32,199 nt of DNA from the NCBI GenBank assembly GCA_030625085.1, contig DAOURK010000042.1:1-32199 (forward strand), in the 5' to 3' direction. Below, one piece after another: positions 8,816-17,426 of the stretch; positions within the stretch are counted from its first letter, which is position 1; the number at the start of each line of letters is the position of its first letter. The DNA is from Pseudomonadota bacterium. Its GTDB lineage: Bacteria; SZUA-182; DTGQ01. The notes under the pieces are model-generated. The model made no database searches and was not told the origin of the DNA. It worked only from the letters and a program-made list of their open reading frames with translations. A program made the translations under genes and the position numbers.

Positions 8816-9763
8816 ATGAAGGAGATTACTGGTCAATTATATTGTTCCTTCTGTGGTGGTGAATGTTTTTTTCGTTATCGGATGGGGGAGTATAATATTT
8901 GGCAATGCCAAAAATGCAAGACGGGAAGTGTATGGCTGAAGCCGAGTCTGGAAGTATTGAAAAAATATTATGATGGATTTTTACCTCATCTTGACGTAAA
9001 AAGGATAGTTGTTGTGAAATCGGCTGCCAAAAATTTGTTTCCCCATCTGGGTATTTGCTCTGCAGGTAATTTAAAAATGCTCGATATCGGAGGAGGAGGA
9101 GGTTTCTTCGGTAAGGCCTTTGAGGATTTAGGGTATGGAGAGTGTACCTATGTAGATCTTGATGTGAAGTCATGCCGTTTTGCCCGAAACAGCCTCAGGC
9201 TTAAAAGAGTATTTAATTGTGATGCAATGAATATAAAAGAACATATAAATCAAAAATTCGATTTTATTTATTGTCGTCATCTTATTGAACATCTTCCGGA
9301 TCCTACAGCGTTTCTAAAAAAGATAATGTCCTATTTAAATGATCACGGAATATTTGTTGTTCAGTTTCCTAACGGTAATTCTTTAGAATATCTCGCCTAT
9401 TCTAACCCAGGCATAACCCGGAGATTTGTCCAAGTTCGTGAAACAAATAATTATTCGAAGCTAAGGGTTTATTGGATAATGATCAGTGGGGGTATGCTTC
9501 ACGGGCTCGATCCGCCCCGCCATCTATGGGCAATTACCGAAGCAGGGATTAAGAAGTGGGCTGATGATAAAAAGGTAATGTGCCATGTTAAGGCTTATCA
9601 TCTAGGTGATCCGGCCTACTCGCCTTATTATAAAAAAGGAAAAACCCTGAAAGGTAAGGTAAGAGAGTTCCTTGGGCAGCGAATACTGAGTTCGGTTTAT
9701 GGCGGCACCCATCTGGTAGCTGTCCTTCAACAAAAACCTTCCCCAAAAATAGAAAAATGCTGA
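8816..9763 (+). CDS. SAM-dependent methyltransferase with N-terminal zinc ribbon
   Basis: A class I methyltransferase. Four cysteines (CSFC at 10-13 and CQKC at 31-34) make a small zinc-ribbon-like N-terminus common in glycan-locus methyltransferases. The SAM-binding motif I is MLDIGGGGGFFG, and CRHLIEHLPDPTAFL is the later conserved block typical of the Methyltransf_11/23 type. The C-terminal part (PPRHLWAITEAGIKKWADD) also fits. It lies 6 bases after the Wzt-like ATPase; a TTG at 8810 is an alternative start. Position suggests it methylates the glycan or its terminus, or a sugar intermediate, in the cytoplasm. The end overlaps the next gene by 7 bases. Confidence 0.85.
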   Translation: MKEITGQLYCSFCGGECFFRYRMGEYNIWQCQKCKTGSVWLKPSLEVLKKYYDGFLPHLDVKRIVVVKSAAKNLFPHLGICSAGNLKMLDIGGGGGFFGKAFEDLGYGECTYVDLDVKSCRFARNSLRLKRVFNCDAMNIKEHINQKFDFIYCRHLIEHLPDPTAFLKKIMSYLNDHGIFVVQFPNGNSLEYLAYSNPGITRRFVQVRETNNYSKLRVYWIMISGGMLHGLDPPRHLWAITEAGIKKWADDKKVMCHVKAYHLGDPAYSPYYKKGKTLKGKVREFLGQRILSSVYGGTHLVAVLQQKPSPKIEKC

Positions 9764-11106
9764 GAATTTGTTTATATTGTTCTCGATATAATTTTGAACC
9801 GATGAACCTTATGCCTTTGGGGATTGGGTATATTGCCGCTTATCTTATTCATCAGGGAATAGTCAGCGAAACCGAAATATGTATTGTTGATAATCTTGAT
9901 GAGGCTATGGCTTTTAAACCCGATATTTTAGGTGTAAGCGCCGTTAGTCAGGTTATTAAACAAGCGCGTGATTTTGCCGGGGAGTGCAAGAAAAAATTTG
10001 GGTGCCTCACTGTTTTAGGGGGCTACCATGTTACCTCTATTCCCGATAAACTTCCTCAAGAATTTGATATCGGCGTTATAGGAGAGGGAGAGAATACCTT
10101 TGCCGAAATTGTCAGACTTTATCAAACGAATCAACTGACAACAAAAGCTTTGACACAGGTTAAAGGCATTTGCTGGCGCCAAGGCCTTGAAATTGTAATG
10201 AATGAGCGCAGAGAGTTAATTGAAAATATAGATTCTCTTCCATGGCCATACAGACATAAAGAATATTCAAAAGAGGCCCCAATATTTACTTCCAGGGGCT
10301 GTCCCTACAACTGCATTTTCTGCGCTTCTCATCAATTTTGGTGCGATCGTTTTCGTTTGCGCAGTTCAGATTCCATTGTTGCGGAGATTCATTACCTCGT
10401 CAATAAATATCAACCAAAGGAATGTGTTATTTTGGATGATCTTTGGATGGCTAATAAAAAACGTTTTCGGGAATGTGTAGAGAAGTTAATAGAACTTAAG
10501 ATCCCCGAAAAAGTAAGTTTTAGAGGATTTTGTCGCTCAAATCTCATTGGGGAGGAAGAGATTATCCTTTTAAAAAAGATGAATTACAGATTTATTCGTT
10601 TTGGAGCGGAAACAGGTTCTGACAAATTACTCAAATATTTGAAAGGAGATAATATTTCAGTAGCTGATCATCAAAGGGTAATCGACTTGTGCCAAAAGCA
10701 TAATATAAAATGCGGTGCTTCGTTTATGTTCGGCGTGCCTGGAGAAACAAGGGAAGATCTGGAAGCCACCATACATTTTTTACATAAAAACGTGGGTAAG
10801 TTTAAAATTATAGGTTTTTACTTTTTTAATCCTATTCCAGGGACCACAATTTGGAATCGGATGAAAAGTAAGGGTATGATTACTGATGATTTTCAATTTG
10901 AGCGTTTGCAACTGGATTTTAAAAAAGTGAATTTTTCCTGGGATAAGGTCATGTATTTTAATCGGGAAAATGTTCCTCTTGATGAGTTTCGGAAAATAAT
11001 AGAAAAAATCAGAGCTGATTTTATCGACATAAACAAACCAAGGAAAAAGCTTATCTGGTATAACCGGCTAAACAGATATCTTGCTAAATGCTTGCCAATA
11101 AGATAA
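9757..11106 (+). CDS. B12-binding-type radical SAM protein
   Basis: Radical SAM enzyme with the order N-terminal cobalamin-binding-like domain (1 to about 155; PLGIGYIAAYL, VLGGYHVTSIPD, IGEGENTF) and a TIM-barrel with the cluster motif C182-P-Y-N-C186-I-F-C189 preceded by TSRG. The second half has FRFGAETGSDKLLKYLKGD and SFMFGVPGETREDLEATIHF, both usual for the family. Members methylate unactivated carbons or rearrange substrates. I do not see a clear DxHxxG cobalamin ligand, so B12 may be bound base-off or not at all. In this position it may act on a sugar or lipid carrier intermediate; that is inference. The cluster is oxygen-sensitive, which fits an anaerobe. Confidence 0.87.
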   Translation: MLRICLYCSRYNFEPMNLMPLGIGYIAAYLIHQGIVSETEICIVDNLDEAMAFKPDILGVSAVSQVIKQARDFAGECKKKFGCLTVLGGYHVTSIPDKLPQEFDIGVIGEGENTFAEIVRLYQTNQLTTKALTQVKGICWRQGLEIVMNERRELIENIDSLPWPYRHKEYSKEAPIFTSRGCPYNCIFCASHQFWCDRFRLRSSDSIVAEIHYLVNKYQPKECVILDDLWMANKKRFRECVEKLIELKIPEKVSFRGFCRSNLIGEEEIILLKKMNYRFIRFGAETGSDKLLKYLKGDNISVADHQRVIDLCQKHNIKCGASFMFGVPGETREDLEATIHFLHKNVGKFKIIGFYFFNPIPGTTIWNRMKSKGMITDDFQFERLQLDFKKVNFSWDKVMYFNRENVPLDEFRKIIEKIRADFIDINKPRKKLIWYNRLNRYLAKCLPIR

Positions 11107-11132
11107 AAACCATTTAAAAGATTAATAAGTGT

Positions 11133-13835
11133 ATGGTAATGCCAACAGTTAAAGAAACAACACAAAAACAGGGGATATGTGTTGGTTGTGGGCTTTGTGC
11201 TTTCATCTGTCCAAAAGATGCCATTAATATGCACTGGAGCAAAGAGCAGAAATGGTGGCCCATAATTGATGAGGCGAAATGTAATGAGTGCGGGCTTTGT
11301 ACTGAAGTGTGTCCGCAAACACCCAAAATGATAGCGAAATATGCAATAGAGGCAGCAAGAGAAGGTGAACGTTTCGGCCTTCAAGATGCCGGGTATTTTA
11401 TCGCCTATGATTTGAATCAGGAGAATCGGATTCGCAGCGCTTCAGGAGGTGCGACGAACGCTATACTGAAACATCTTCTGGGCACAGGGGAAATCGATGG
11501 GGTGATTGCCTCCGTCCCTGTGATGGCGCCTATAGGGCAACCGCACTATGAAATGAAAATTATTAGATCCATGGAGGAATTGGAAAAAGCAAGAAGTTCA
11601 CATTATTATCCCTTACGATACGATAATGTCTTAAGAAAAATAAGTCAGGATAAGAGCAAATATGCTGTTACAGGGACACCTTGTATCTTTCATGGACTTA
11701 AAAAATTACCTGAACATATTTTAGATAAAATTAAATTTACCTTTTGTTTAGCCTGTGGCTATTCGGTTAACGGACAATTTTTAGATTGTTTGGCCAAGCA
11801 GGAAGGGGTCCGGGATAAAGAAGGCTATATCGCCAATTTGCGAGATAAATTTGGAGGCATTCCCAATGGAAAAAACTATAATGACTATTTTAAGCTGAAG
11901 GATCGAGATATCCGTCGCAATCGCTTTAAGACTGCTCATACCCATATGTGGCGAAATTATTACTTTGCCCGGGAATGCTGTTTTTATTGTGCGGATTTTT
12001 ATGGCTCAGAGGCAGATCTTACAGTGAAAGACGCCTGGGGTCCTTTGAGCAATGATCCTTTAGGAATCTCCTTGCTGGTGGTTAGAAATCAAAAACTTAT
12101 TTCCCTTTTACATGAACTCAAAAGGATGGAAAAGCTTCATCTTGAGCCATGTTCTGAAGAAGAAGTTTTTCGTTCTCAGAGGATTACACCCATATTTAAG
12201 CATATACAAGTTCGGGATAGACTGGTGTGGAAAAAAAGTATTCGCCGTGAGTTAGCCAAAGACAATTATCCTTTAGGCGCTACACGAAGATTTTGTCACA
12301 AAGATTCCTGGAATTATTTCCGGCTCAAATCTATAATGCATTCAGTAAAATTTATATATACACATTTTGGCCACAGGCCGATAAGCGGCATGGTTATCAC
12401 AGCCAAAACCTTTAATAGGTTAAAAAAGAAATTGAGAAAATATGCATTCACGCTGTTTCAGCGCCTAAAGCATATTAGCGATAGATATGCATGCCCGGGA
12501 AAACGTAAAAAACAAAAATACTATCTCAATAATGGAAATCTTAGGGTGCTCATTTCCGGGGGGTATGGTTACTGTAATGTCGGAGATGAAGCACAGCTTG
12601 CTGCAAATCTTCAACATTGGAGGAGAGCAGCGCCTCATTGTCGGCTGACTGTTCTGACACCAAATCTAAAGTATACGCAAAGAATCCATCATGATGTAAA
12701 ATTAGAGCATGCCCCACGAATTACCCTGTTTAGATGGGGCAGTAAGCCATATTTTGGCTCGGAAAAGTTATTTAAAAAATTGTTTTTTCTGCTGGCTCCC
12801 CTCTATATAATAAATGCCCATCTGATCAAGGCAGGATTCCCACCCTTGGGACTGACCACCCGACAGGCTCGAATGCTGAAAGAAATTAAAAGGGCTGATG
12901 TTTTATTTTTTTCCGGGGGGGGATATTTGACTGGAATGACCTTGACCAGGCTGTGGGATAATATGTTGCTTATCCGGTTGGCCCATGTCTTTGATGTGCC
13001 TGTCTTGTTATCAGGGCAAACAATTGGTGTTTTTAAAGATTCAATAAGCCGATCATTAGCCAAATGGGGCTTAAAAAAAGCCGAACTTATTTATTTGCGT
13101 GATCATTCTGATTCCCCCAGGGCTTTGTCTTCTATTGGTATTCAAGCCAAAAGGATAAGGAGTACCTTTGACGACGCCCTTTTTTTTCAGGCTGCTCCAT
13201 CGGAAAAGATTGCTGATTTTTTGAAAAAAAACAGCATTGATTCAAACAAACCCTATCTAGCGGTAAACGTGCATTATTGGGGGCAGAGTTTAAGAGATTC
13301 CAGGATAATCATGAAAGAAATAGCTTCTTCTCTTGATGCTATTCAGGAAGATTTAGATCTTCAAATTGTATTTGTGGCTATGCACAAGAAAGATGAGCCG
13401 GCTATTGACGAGGTAATCGTTTCAATGAAAAAATCCGGCGTCTTATTAAATCATGATTATTCTCCTGAATTAGCGGTGGGTATTATTCATAAGGCCGGCT
13501 TATGTCTGACCATGAAACATCACCCCATTATTTTTGCCTTGGCAGGGGGGGTGCCTACTGTCTCTATGGCCTTTGACGACTATTACTGGCATAAGAATAG
13601 AGGGGCCCAAAAGATATTCGGGCTCGAGGAGTTTGTTATTTTTGGATGTATTGAGGAGTTAAGTAAAAATATTTATGAAAAAATACGGGAAATTCACTCT
13701 CAAAGAGAAAAGCTTTCCTTTCAGATTAAAGCCCGCCTTGAAGAACTAAGACCGGAGGCCGGAGAAATAATATATCGATGGCGGGAGACTATACATTATC
13801 CTTGGCCTTCATCTACAGATTCCTTAACGCGCTGA
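11133..13835 (+). CDS. fusion of FrhB-like iron-sulfur protein and polysaccharide pyruvyl transferase
   Basis: A 900-residue two-part protein. Residues 1-65 hold two 4Fe-4S motifs (C16-C19-C22-C26-P and C50-C53-C56-C60-P). Residues from about 85 to 400 match the coenzyme F420 hydrogenase/dehydrogenase beta-subunit (FrhB N and C) type: RSASGGATNAILKHLL, VTGTPCIFHGLKKL, CCFYCADFYGSEADLTVKDAW. After a basic linker, residues from about 470 to 830 are a polysaccharide pyruvyl transferase domain: LISGGYGYCNVGDEAQ, FFSGGGYLTG, MKHHPIIFALAGGVPTVSMA. These two families often occur as neighbouring genes in capsule loci. Here they form one reading frame with no break, suggesting they work together on one modification. 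Pyruvyl transferases ketal-link pyruvate to sugars using PEP. The role of the FrhB part is unknown. ATG at 11139 is an alternative start. Confidence 0.88.
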   Translation: MVMPTVKETTQKQGICVGCGLCAFICPKDAINMHWSKEQKWWPIIDEAKCNECGLCTEVCPQTPKMIAKYAIEAAREGERFGLQDAGYFIAYDLNQENRIRSASGGATNAILKHLLGTGEIDGVIASVPVMAPIGQPHYEMKIIRSMEELEKARSSHYYPLRYDNVLRKISQDKSKYAVTGTPCIFHGLKKLPEHILDKIKFTFCLACGYSVNGQFLDCLAKQEGVRDKEGYIANLRDKFGGIPNGKNYNDYFKLKDRDIRRNRFKTAHTHMWRNYYFARECCFYCADFYGSEADLTVKDAWGPLSNDPLGISLLVVRNQKLISLLHELKRMEKLHLEPCSEEEVFRSQRITPIFKHIQVRDRLVWKKSIRRELAKDNYPLGATRRFCHKDSWNYFRLKSIMHSVKFIYTHFGHRPISGMVITAKTFNRLKKKLRKYAFTLFQRLKHISDRYACPGKRKKQKYYLNNGNLRVLISGGYGYCNVGDEAQLAANLQHWRRAAPHCRLTVLTPNLKYTQRIHHDVKLEHAPRITLFRWGSKPYFGSEKLFKKLFFLLAPLYIINAHLIKAGFPPLGLTTRQARMLKEIKRADVLFFSGGGYLTGMTLTRLWDNMLLIRLAHVFDVPVLLSGQTIGVFKDSISRSLAKWGLKKAELIYLRDHSDSPRALSSIGIQAKRIRSTFDDALFFQAAPSEKIADFLKKNSIDSNKPYLAVNVHYWGQSLRDSRIIMKEIASSLDAIQEDLDLQIVFVAMHKKDEPAIDEVIVSMKKSGVLLNHDYSPELAVGIIHKAGLCLTMKHHPIIFALAGGVPTVSMAFDDYYWHKNRGAQKIFGLEEFVIFGCIEELSKNIYEKIREIHSQREKLSFQIKARLEELRPEAGEIIYRWRETIHYPWPSSTDSLTR

Positions 13836-13851
13836 TATTGTTAACTAATTG

Positions 13852-14697
13852 ATGATTAATACTTTAAACAGACTTTTTGCTCCAACCCAAACCAACTTCG
13901 CCTCCAACGGCTGTAAGGGAGAGCTTCCTCTTTGTTTTTTTATGCATATTCCAAGATGCGGAGGAACATCCGTCGAACACGCCCTGAGGAAAATCTATCC
14001 TAATGCGGCAGGTTTACAGGCTGCTGCCTCATTTAGGGCCACGCAGGCCCTTTATCCGGAAGCCTCATCCAGCGAGAAAGATTTTCATATGTTCAAACTT
14101 CGGGAAAGTCTTCTGCTGTATCATATGGGCTGGCATATTCCATTGGTGCATGGTCATTATGGATTCAGCGAGCCGGCCTATCGGGAGTTTGGAACCAAAT
14201 ATAGATTTATTACAGTTCTTCGCGACCCGGTTGAGAGATTTATCTCTCTTTATTTTTACAACACTTTTAAATCCCAAAACTACGCCAAAATTAACATGGA
14301 CCTCAATACATTTATTCATTCGGAAGAAGGGCGATCGCAGGGGCGCCAATACGTTAAATTTATTGGAGGAGTTGCCGAAGGTGAGGACTATAAGTCTAAT
14401 AAAGCGATCGATAGAGCATTGGGCAATCTGGAAAAGTTTTCCGCAGTGGGAGTACTTGAACGGCTGGATGCGTTTATGGTAACTATACAGTCCGTTTTCG
14501 GTCACCGGATTTGCATACGCCATGAGAATAAAAATCCAAAACCGAGGATCGAATGGGAAGAGAGTGTTTCCGAAGATCTTCGGAACGAGGTTCGTTCCCT
14601 TTGTGGTCCGGATATAGAAGTTTATAATCATGCTCTGACCTTTTGTAAAAATGCCCCAGTAATCTTTTTGGATGACACGGGCGAGTTGAGAAGATGA
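13852..14697 (+). CDS. PAPS-dependent sulfotransferase (Sulfotransfer_2-like)
   Basis: Transfers sulfate from PAPS, probably to a sugar hydroxyl. The 5'-phosphosulfate loop FMHIPRCGGTSVEHALR is near residues 31-46, and the 3'-phosphate site FITVLRDPVERFISLYFYN near 118-136. These are the two diagnostic motifs of the carbohydrate sulfotransferase fold; the HIPRCGGTS form resembles the heparan 2-O-sulfotransferase-like group. The length of about 281 is typical. TTG at 13849 is an alternative start one codon earlier, and there is no good SD. It overlaps the next gene by ATGA. No PAPS-forming gene is in the window. Confidence 0.87.
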   Translation: MINTLNRLFAPTQTNFASNGCKGELPLCFFMHIPRCGGTSVEHALRKIYPNAAGLQAAASFRATQALYPEASSSEKDFHMFKLRESLLLYHMGWHIPLVHGHYGFSEPAYREFGTKYRFITVLRDPVERFISLYFYNTFKSQNYAKINMDLNTFIHSEEGRSQGRQYVKFIGGVAEGEDYKSNKAIDRALGNLEKFSAVGVLERLDAFMVTIQSVFGHRICIRHENKNPKPRIEWEESVSEDLRNEVRSLCGPDIEVYNHALTFCKNAPVIFLDDTGELRR

Positions 14698-15992
14698 AAA
14701 CTTTTAAGACGGTGTTATTTAGATTGACTAAAATACCAATACCCTTTTTAAAAAAAATATTGGTTGTTGATTTAAGGAAGTGGCATGGCCTCAATTATCA
14801 AATTATTTCAGCTTTGTGTTTATGGAAGGGGTATAAAGTAATATTTTTTAAATACAGAAAAATCTTTGAGCTCAAGGATGATTTTACCAAAGATAATGTT
14901 ACCAAAGATGCTTATAAGTCTATTATTTTGCATGATATACCTATTTATGAGGTAGCCATTTATTCCATTTGTGTAGATCTTAAAATTTTCCCGTCTGAGC
15001 TGGACCTCGATAATCCGGAACATATTCAGACAACCATAAAATGGTATAAGAGGTCGGCTGAGATCATAGAAAACATGGTTTATTATTTTAACCATTACCC
15101 GATTGTCAGGGTGGTTATATTACAGGGACATTTACCTGAAGCAACTGCATCCCGGATAACAGCTCATAGGAGAGGGATAGAAGTGATTTCTTTTGAAAAT
15201 ACCTTCAATAAAACAAAATTAGTATGGGATGATGTGTCTGGTATTACGGTAAATAAAAATTTGGCCAAAAATTATTTCTGGAAATGGGAAAATACTATCA
15301 ATCACCAACTTGCCTGGCAAAGTGTGGATACCTATCTTAAGAATATAAAGAATAATAAAACTGAAGAACATGAGAGCCCTTTAGAGAGTTTGTCAATTCC
15401 CAAAAAGAAAAAGTGTATTTTGTTTTTTGGGCAAGTCTATACGGATTCTTCCGTCTTATTCGGAATTAACGATTTCAATAATCCGGTCACCATTATTCAT
15501 GAATTGGCTAAATACTCTGAAGCAAATGATTTTGAGTTGATCATTAAATTACATCCAAAAGAGGTAGAAGGTATTGACATTTTAAAAAGAAAATATGATT
15601 TACTTACTTACCAAAAAATTATGTCTCTTCAGGCTTTATCAGAGATCATTCGATCAACGAATATCTTCATAGATTCTAAAAATCAATACGATACATATAA
15701 TTTCATTGACAGGGCAGACATTTGCGTTACCATAAATTCTCAAGCAGGATTAGAAGCCTTGATAAAAGGGAAAGATGTTATTTCTTGTGGTAATGCAAGC
15801 TATGGCGGGTTAGGGTTTACCTTTGACGCCCAAAACAGAGATATGTTGATATTTTTTTTAGACTTAAAATTAAAACACGGAGTTTCTTTTATAGATGATA
15901 ATAAAATAAATAAATTTTTTTATATTTTTAATGAGCTCTATTGTATAAATAAAAATGAAGAAGACTTTGTAACTAAAATTATTGAAGGATGA
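14694..15992 (+). CDS. capsule-synthesis-type glycosyltransferase (KpsC/KpsS-like)
   Basis: 432 residues, resembling the Capsule_synth family that includes the Kdo transferases KpsC and KpsS. Supporting motifs are FFGQVYTDSSVLFG near residue 246 (the QVxxDxS pattern), LIIKLHPKE near 284 (the His-Pro motif), and DICVTINSQAGLEALIKGKD near 345. GNASYGGLGFT follows, as expected for the nucleotide-sugar site. The N-terminal half (LVVDLRKWHGLNYQIISALCLWKGYKVIFF) is a Rossmann-like domain. In classic capsule systems KpsC/S builds the Kdo linker on phosphatidylglycerol; here it may add an acidic sugar within the chain. ATGA overlaps at both ends show tight coupling with the sulfotransferase and the next glycosyltransferase. 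Confidence 0.72.
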   Translation: MKTFKTVLFRLTKIPIPFLKKILVVDLRKWHGLNYQIISALCLWKGYKVIFFKYRKIFELKDDFTKDNVTKDAYKSIILHDIPIYEVAIYSICVDLKIFPSELDLDNPEHIQTTIKWYKRSAEIIENMVYYFNHYPIVRVVILQGHLPEATASRITAHRRGIEVISFENTFNKTKLVWDDVSGITVNKNLAKNYFWKWENTINHQLAWQSVDTYLKNIKNNKTEEHESPLESLSIPKKKKCILFFGQVYTDSSVLFGINDFNNPVTIIHELAKYSEANDFELIIKLHPKEVEGIDILKRKYDLLTYQKIMSLQALSEIIRSTNIFIDSKNQYDTYNFIDRADICVTINSQAGLEALIKGKDVISCGNASYGGLGFTFDAQNRDMLIFFLDLKLKHGVSFIDDNKINKFFYIFNELYCINKNEEDFVTKIIEG

Positions 15993-16813
15993 ACATGCAA
16001 CCCCTCGTTTCGGTTATTATGCCGGCTTATAATGCTCAAAATTTTATCGCTGAAGCCATTGAATCGGTTATTCATCAAACATATAAAAATTTAGAATTGA
16101 TTATTGTTGATGACGGGAGCAAAGACAAAACCTATGATATTTGCCGGCATTATTCCAACAAATACGGCAACATAAAATTGCTTAGGCATCACCATGGAGG
16201 CAATCAAGGAGTAAGTAAATCGAGAATGCTGGCGCTGAAGAAAAGTAATGGAAAATATGTGGCTTTCTGTGATGCGGATGACCTGTTTTTGCCGAATAAA
16301 ATTGAAATACAAATAGCAAAATTAGAACAATATAATTATATTGCCATGTGTCATACAGCCGTAAAACTTAAATCAGATTCTGATGTCAATAATAAGCAGT
16401 TAAAAGCCTTCCATCCCTTTTCACAAGATTATATTTATGCATACCATAAGCAATCATATTTTCTCAAACATAATAGAATTTGTAATTCTACGGTAATTGC
16501 TCGTGCGGAATTACTCAAAAATTTGAATTTTTCCTTCAGGCAGCTCTTTCAATTTGAGGATTGGTTGTTGTGGGTTTTGTTATCAATAAAGGGCAAGTTT
16601 CTGTTTTTAAACGAGCAATTAACCGAGTATCGTTATCACAGGGAATCATCATCATATTTAGTAAACAGGCAGCCCTTAAAAAAACATTATTCATTCATTG
16701 AATTTTACTTCCTTGTTTTGATTAAGTCCCCTAATTTGGCTTATCGATTGAAATCATTGCATCAACTATTTATGACTTTGAGAAGGCTTCATTCGGTGTA
16801 TAAAAAGGACTAG
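15989..16813 (+). CDS. family 2 glycosyltransferase
   Basis: Cytoplasmic or membrane-associated inverting glycosyltransferase of the GT-A fold. Motifs are VSVIMPAYNAQNFIAEAIES at the N-terminus, LIIVDDGSKDKT, and the DxD metal site FCDADDLF near residue 93. FEDWLLWVLL near 190 includes the usual ED pair. At 274 residues it is a plain single-domain enzyme without membrane helices. It starts by ATGA overlap with the preceding gene. Its TAG stop (16811-16813) is built from the CTAG target of the insertion described at 16811-20190. In the reconstructed uninterrupted operon it would be followed 13 bases later by the GT4 gene now at 20205. Confidence 0.9.
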   Translation: MNMQPLVSVIMPAYNAQNFIAEAIESVIHQTYKNLELIIVDDGSKDKTYDICRHYSNKYGNIKLLRHHHGGNQGVSKSRMLALKKSNGKYVAFCDADDLFLPNKIEIQIAKLEQYNYIAMCHTAVKLKSDSDVNNKQLKAFHPFSQDYIYAYHKQSYFLKHNRICNSTVIARAELLKNLNFSFRQLFQFEDWLLWVLLSIKGKFLFLNEQLTEYRYHRESSSYLVNRQPLKKHYSFIEFYFLVLIKSPNLAYRLKSLHQLFMTLRRLHSVYKKD

Positions 16814-16824
16814 TGTCATGTCAA
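16813..16824. repeat. left terminal inverted repeat of the insertion
   Basis: GTGTCATGTCAA, identical to the inverse of 20177-20188. Including the symmetrical CTAG target the match is 15 bases. Similarity stops directly inside. Confidence 0.8.
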
Positions 16825-17018
16825 GCTATGAAACCTTTCCTCCAGATAGGGCAAAGGCGTTATGGGATAAATTTGAATTTGTGTATACTCCGAAGCATGG
16901 GAGTTGGTTGAATATGGCAGAGATAGAGTTGAATGTGCTGACTGGTCAGTGTCTAAACAGAAGAATTGACCTCTCCGGGAATACCTACGTCTATATCTTT
17001 CTCCCAGAAATTGTTTAA
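16818..17018 (+). pseudogene. IS630-family transposase, C-terminal remnant
   Basis: The translation SYETFPPDRAKALWDKF, then FVYTPKHGSWLNMAEIELN and CLNRRI, is the highly conserved region around the last catalytic Glu of IS630 DDE transposases. The N-terminal domain and the first two Asp motifs are missing. After NRRI (about 16968) the reading frame continues into unrelated residues until a stop at 17018. It begins immediately inside the left terminal repeat, so an internal deletion or rearrangement joined the IS end to this fragment. It cannot encode an active enzyme. Confidence 0.85.
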
Positions 17019-17036
17019 CAGTAAGGGCTTTATATA

Positions 17037-17077
17037 AGTGACAATTTTTGTTTATAAGACGTTCATTTTTTGTCACT
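17037..17077. repeat. short inverted repeat
   Basis: AGTGACAA (17037-17044) and TTGTCACT (17070-17077) form 8-base arms around 25 AT-rich bases. The arms contain the same TGACAA/TTGTCA words as the dyad 80 bases downstream. It could be a spaced operator, a small hairpin or a worn IS end. Confidence 0.4.
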
Positions 17078-17154
17078 GTGAAATATGAAGAGTCATTTCA
17101 GTAATTTACCTTAGCTCTGCTCTTTAAAAATGAGCGGATGCCTTTACTTTTTAT

Positions 17155-17169
17155 TGACAAATATTGTCA
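17155..17169. promoter_or_regulatory. palindromic operator-like site TGACAA-N3-TTGTCA, second locus
   Basis: Identical in both 6-base arms and the 3-base spacing to the dyad upstream of pilA (377-391). It lies about 190 bases before the predicted start from the sigma-54-like element at 17324-17340, a normal distance for an enhancer-bound activator. Function inferred. Confidence 0.4.
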
Positions 17170-17323
17170 TTTTTGTTTTTTTGAAAAATGATATATGCGG
17201 CCTACCCCACGTATTACGTTATTGCCATAAGGGGAGTTTTTGATAGCTAAGTTTAAGAAATAATGTGATTTAGGCTCACAGAGACATCAAGAAATAAGAG
17301 AATATTCAAGTATTCAATTATGA

Positions 17324-17340
17324 ATGGCACTATTCTTGAT
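17324..17340 (+). promoter_or_regulatory. sigma-54-like promoter of the cargo genes
   Basis: ATGGCACTATTCTTGAT has a perfect -24 box (TGGCAC) and a -12 box TTGAT in place of TTGCT, at the right spacing. The usually invariant C of the -12 GC is A, so strength is doubtful. It lies 87 bases before the start of the 111-residue gene. Confidence 0.45.
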
Positions 17341-17426
17341 GATAAAGAAAGATTACGAAAGGGCAGAAGAGACAATTCATTTCAAGATTAAGTAAAAATT
17401 AAATTGTCTGAAGGGAGGTAAATAAA

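Larger units (their letters stand above)
17019..17426. other. AT-rich upstream region inside the insertion
   Basis: No gene was recognised. It holds an inverted repeat (17037-17077), the TGACAA-N3-TTGTCA dyad (17155-17169) and a sigma-54-like promoter (17324-17340), all listed separately, and ends with a strong SD for the gene at 17427. Confidence 0.5.

Noticed and set aside
14003-14631. Long alternative frames on both strands inside the first sulfotransferase gene
   Set aside because: The sulfotransferase frame contains both PAPS-binding motifs and is coupled by ATGA to its neighbour; the others are shadows of it.
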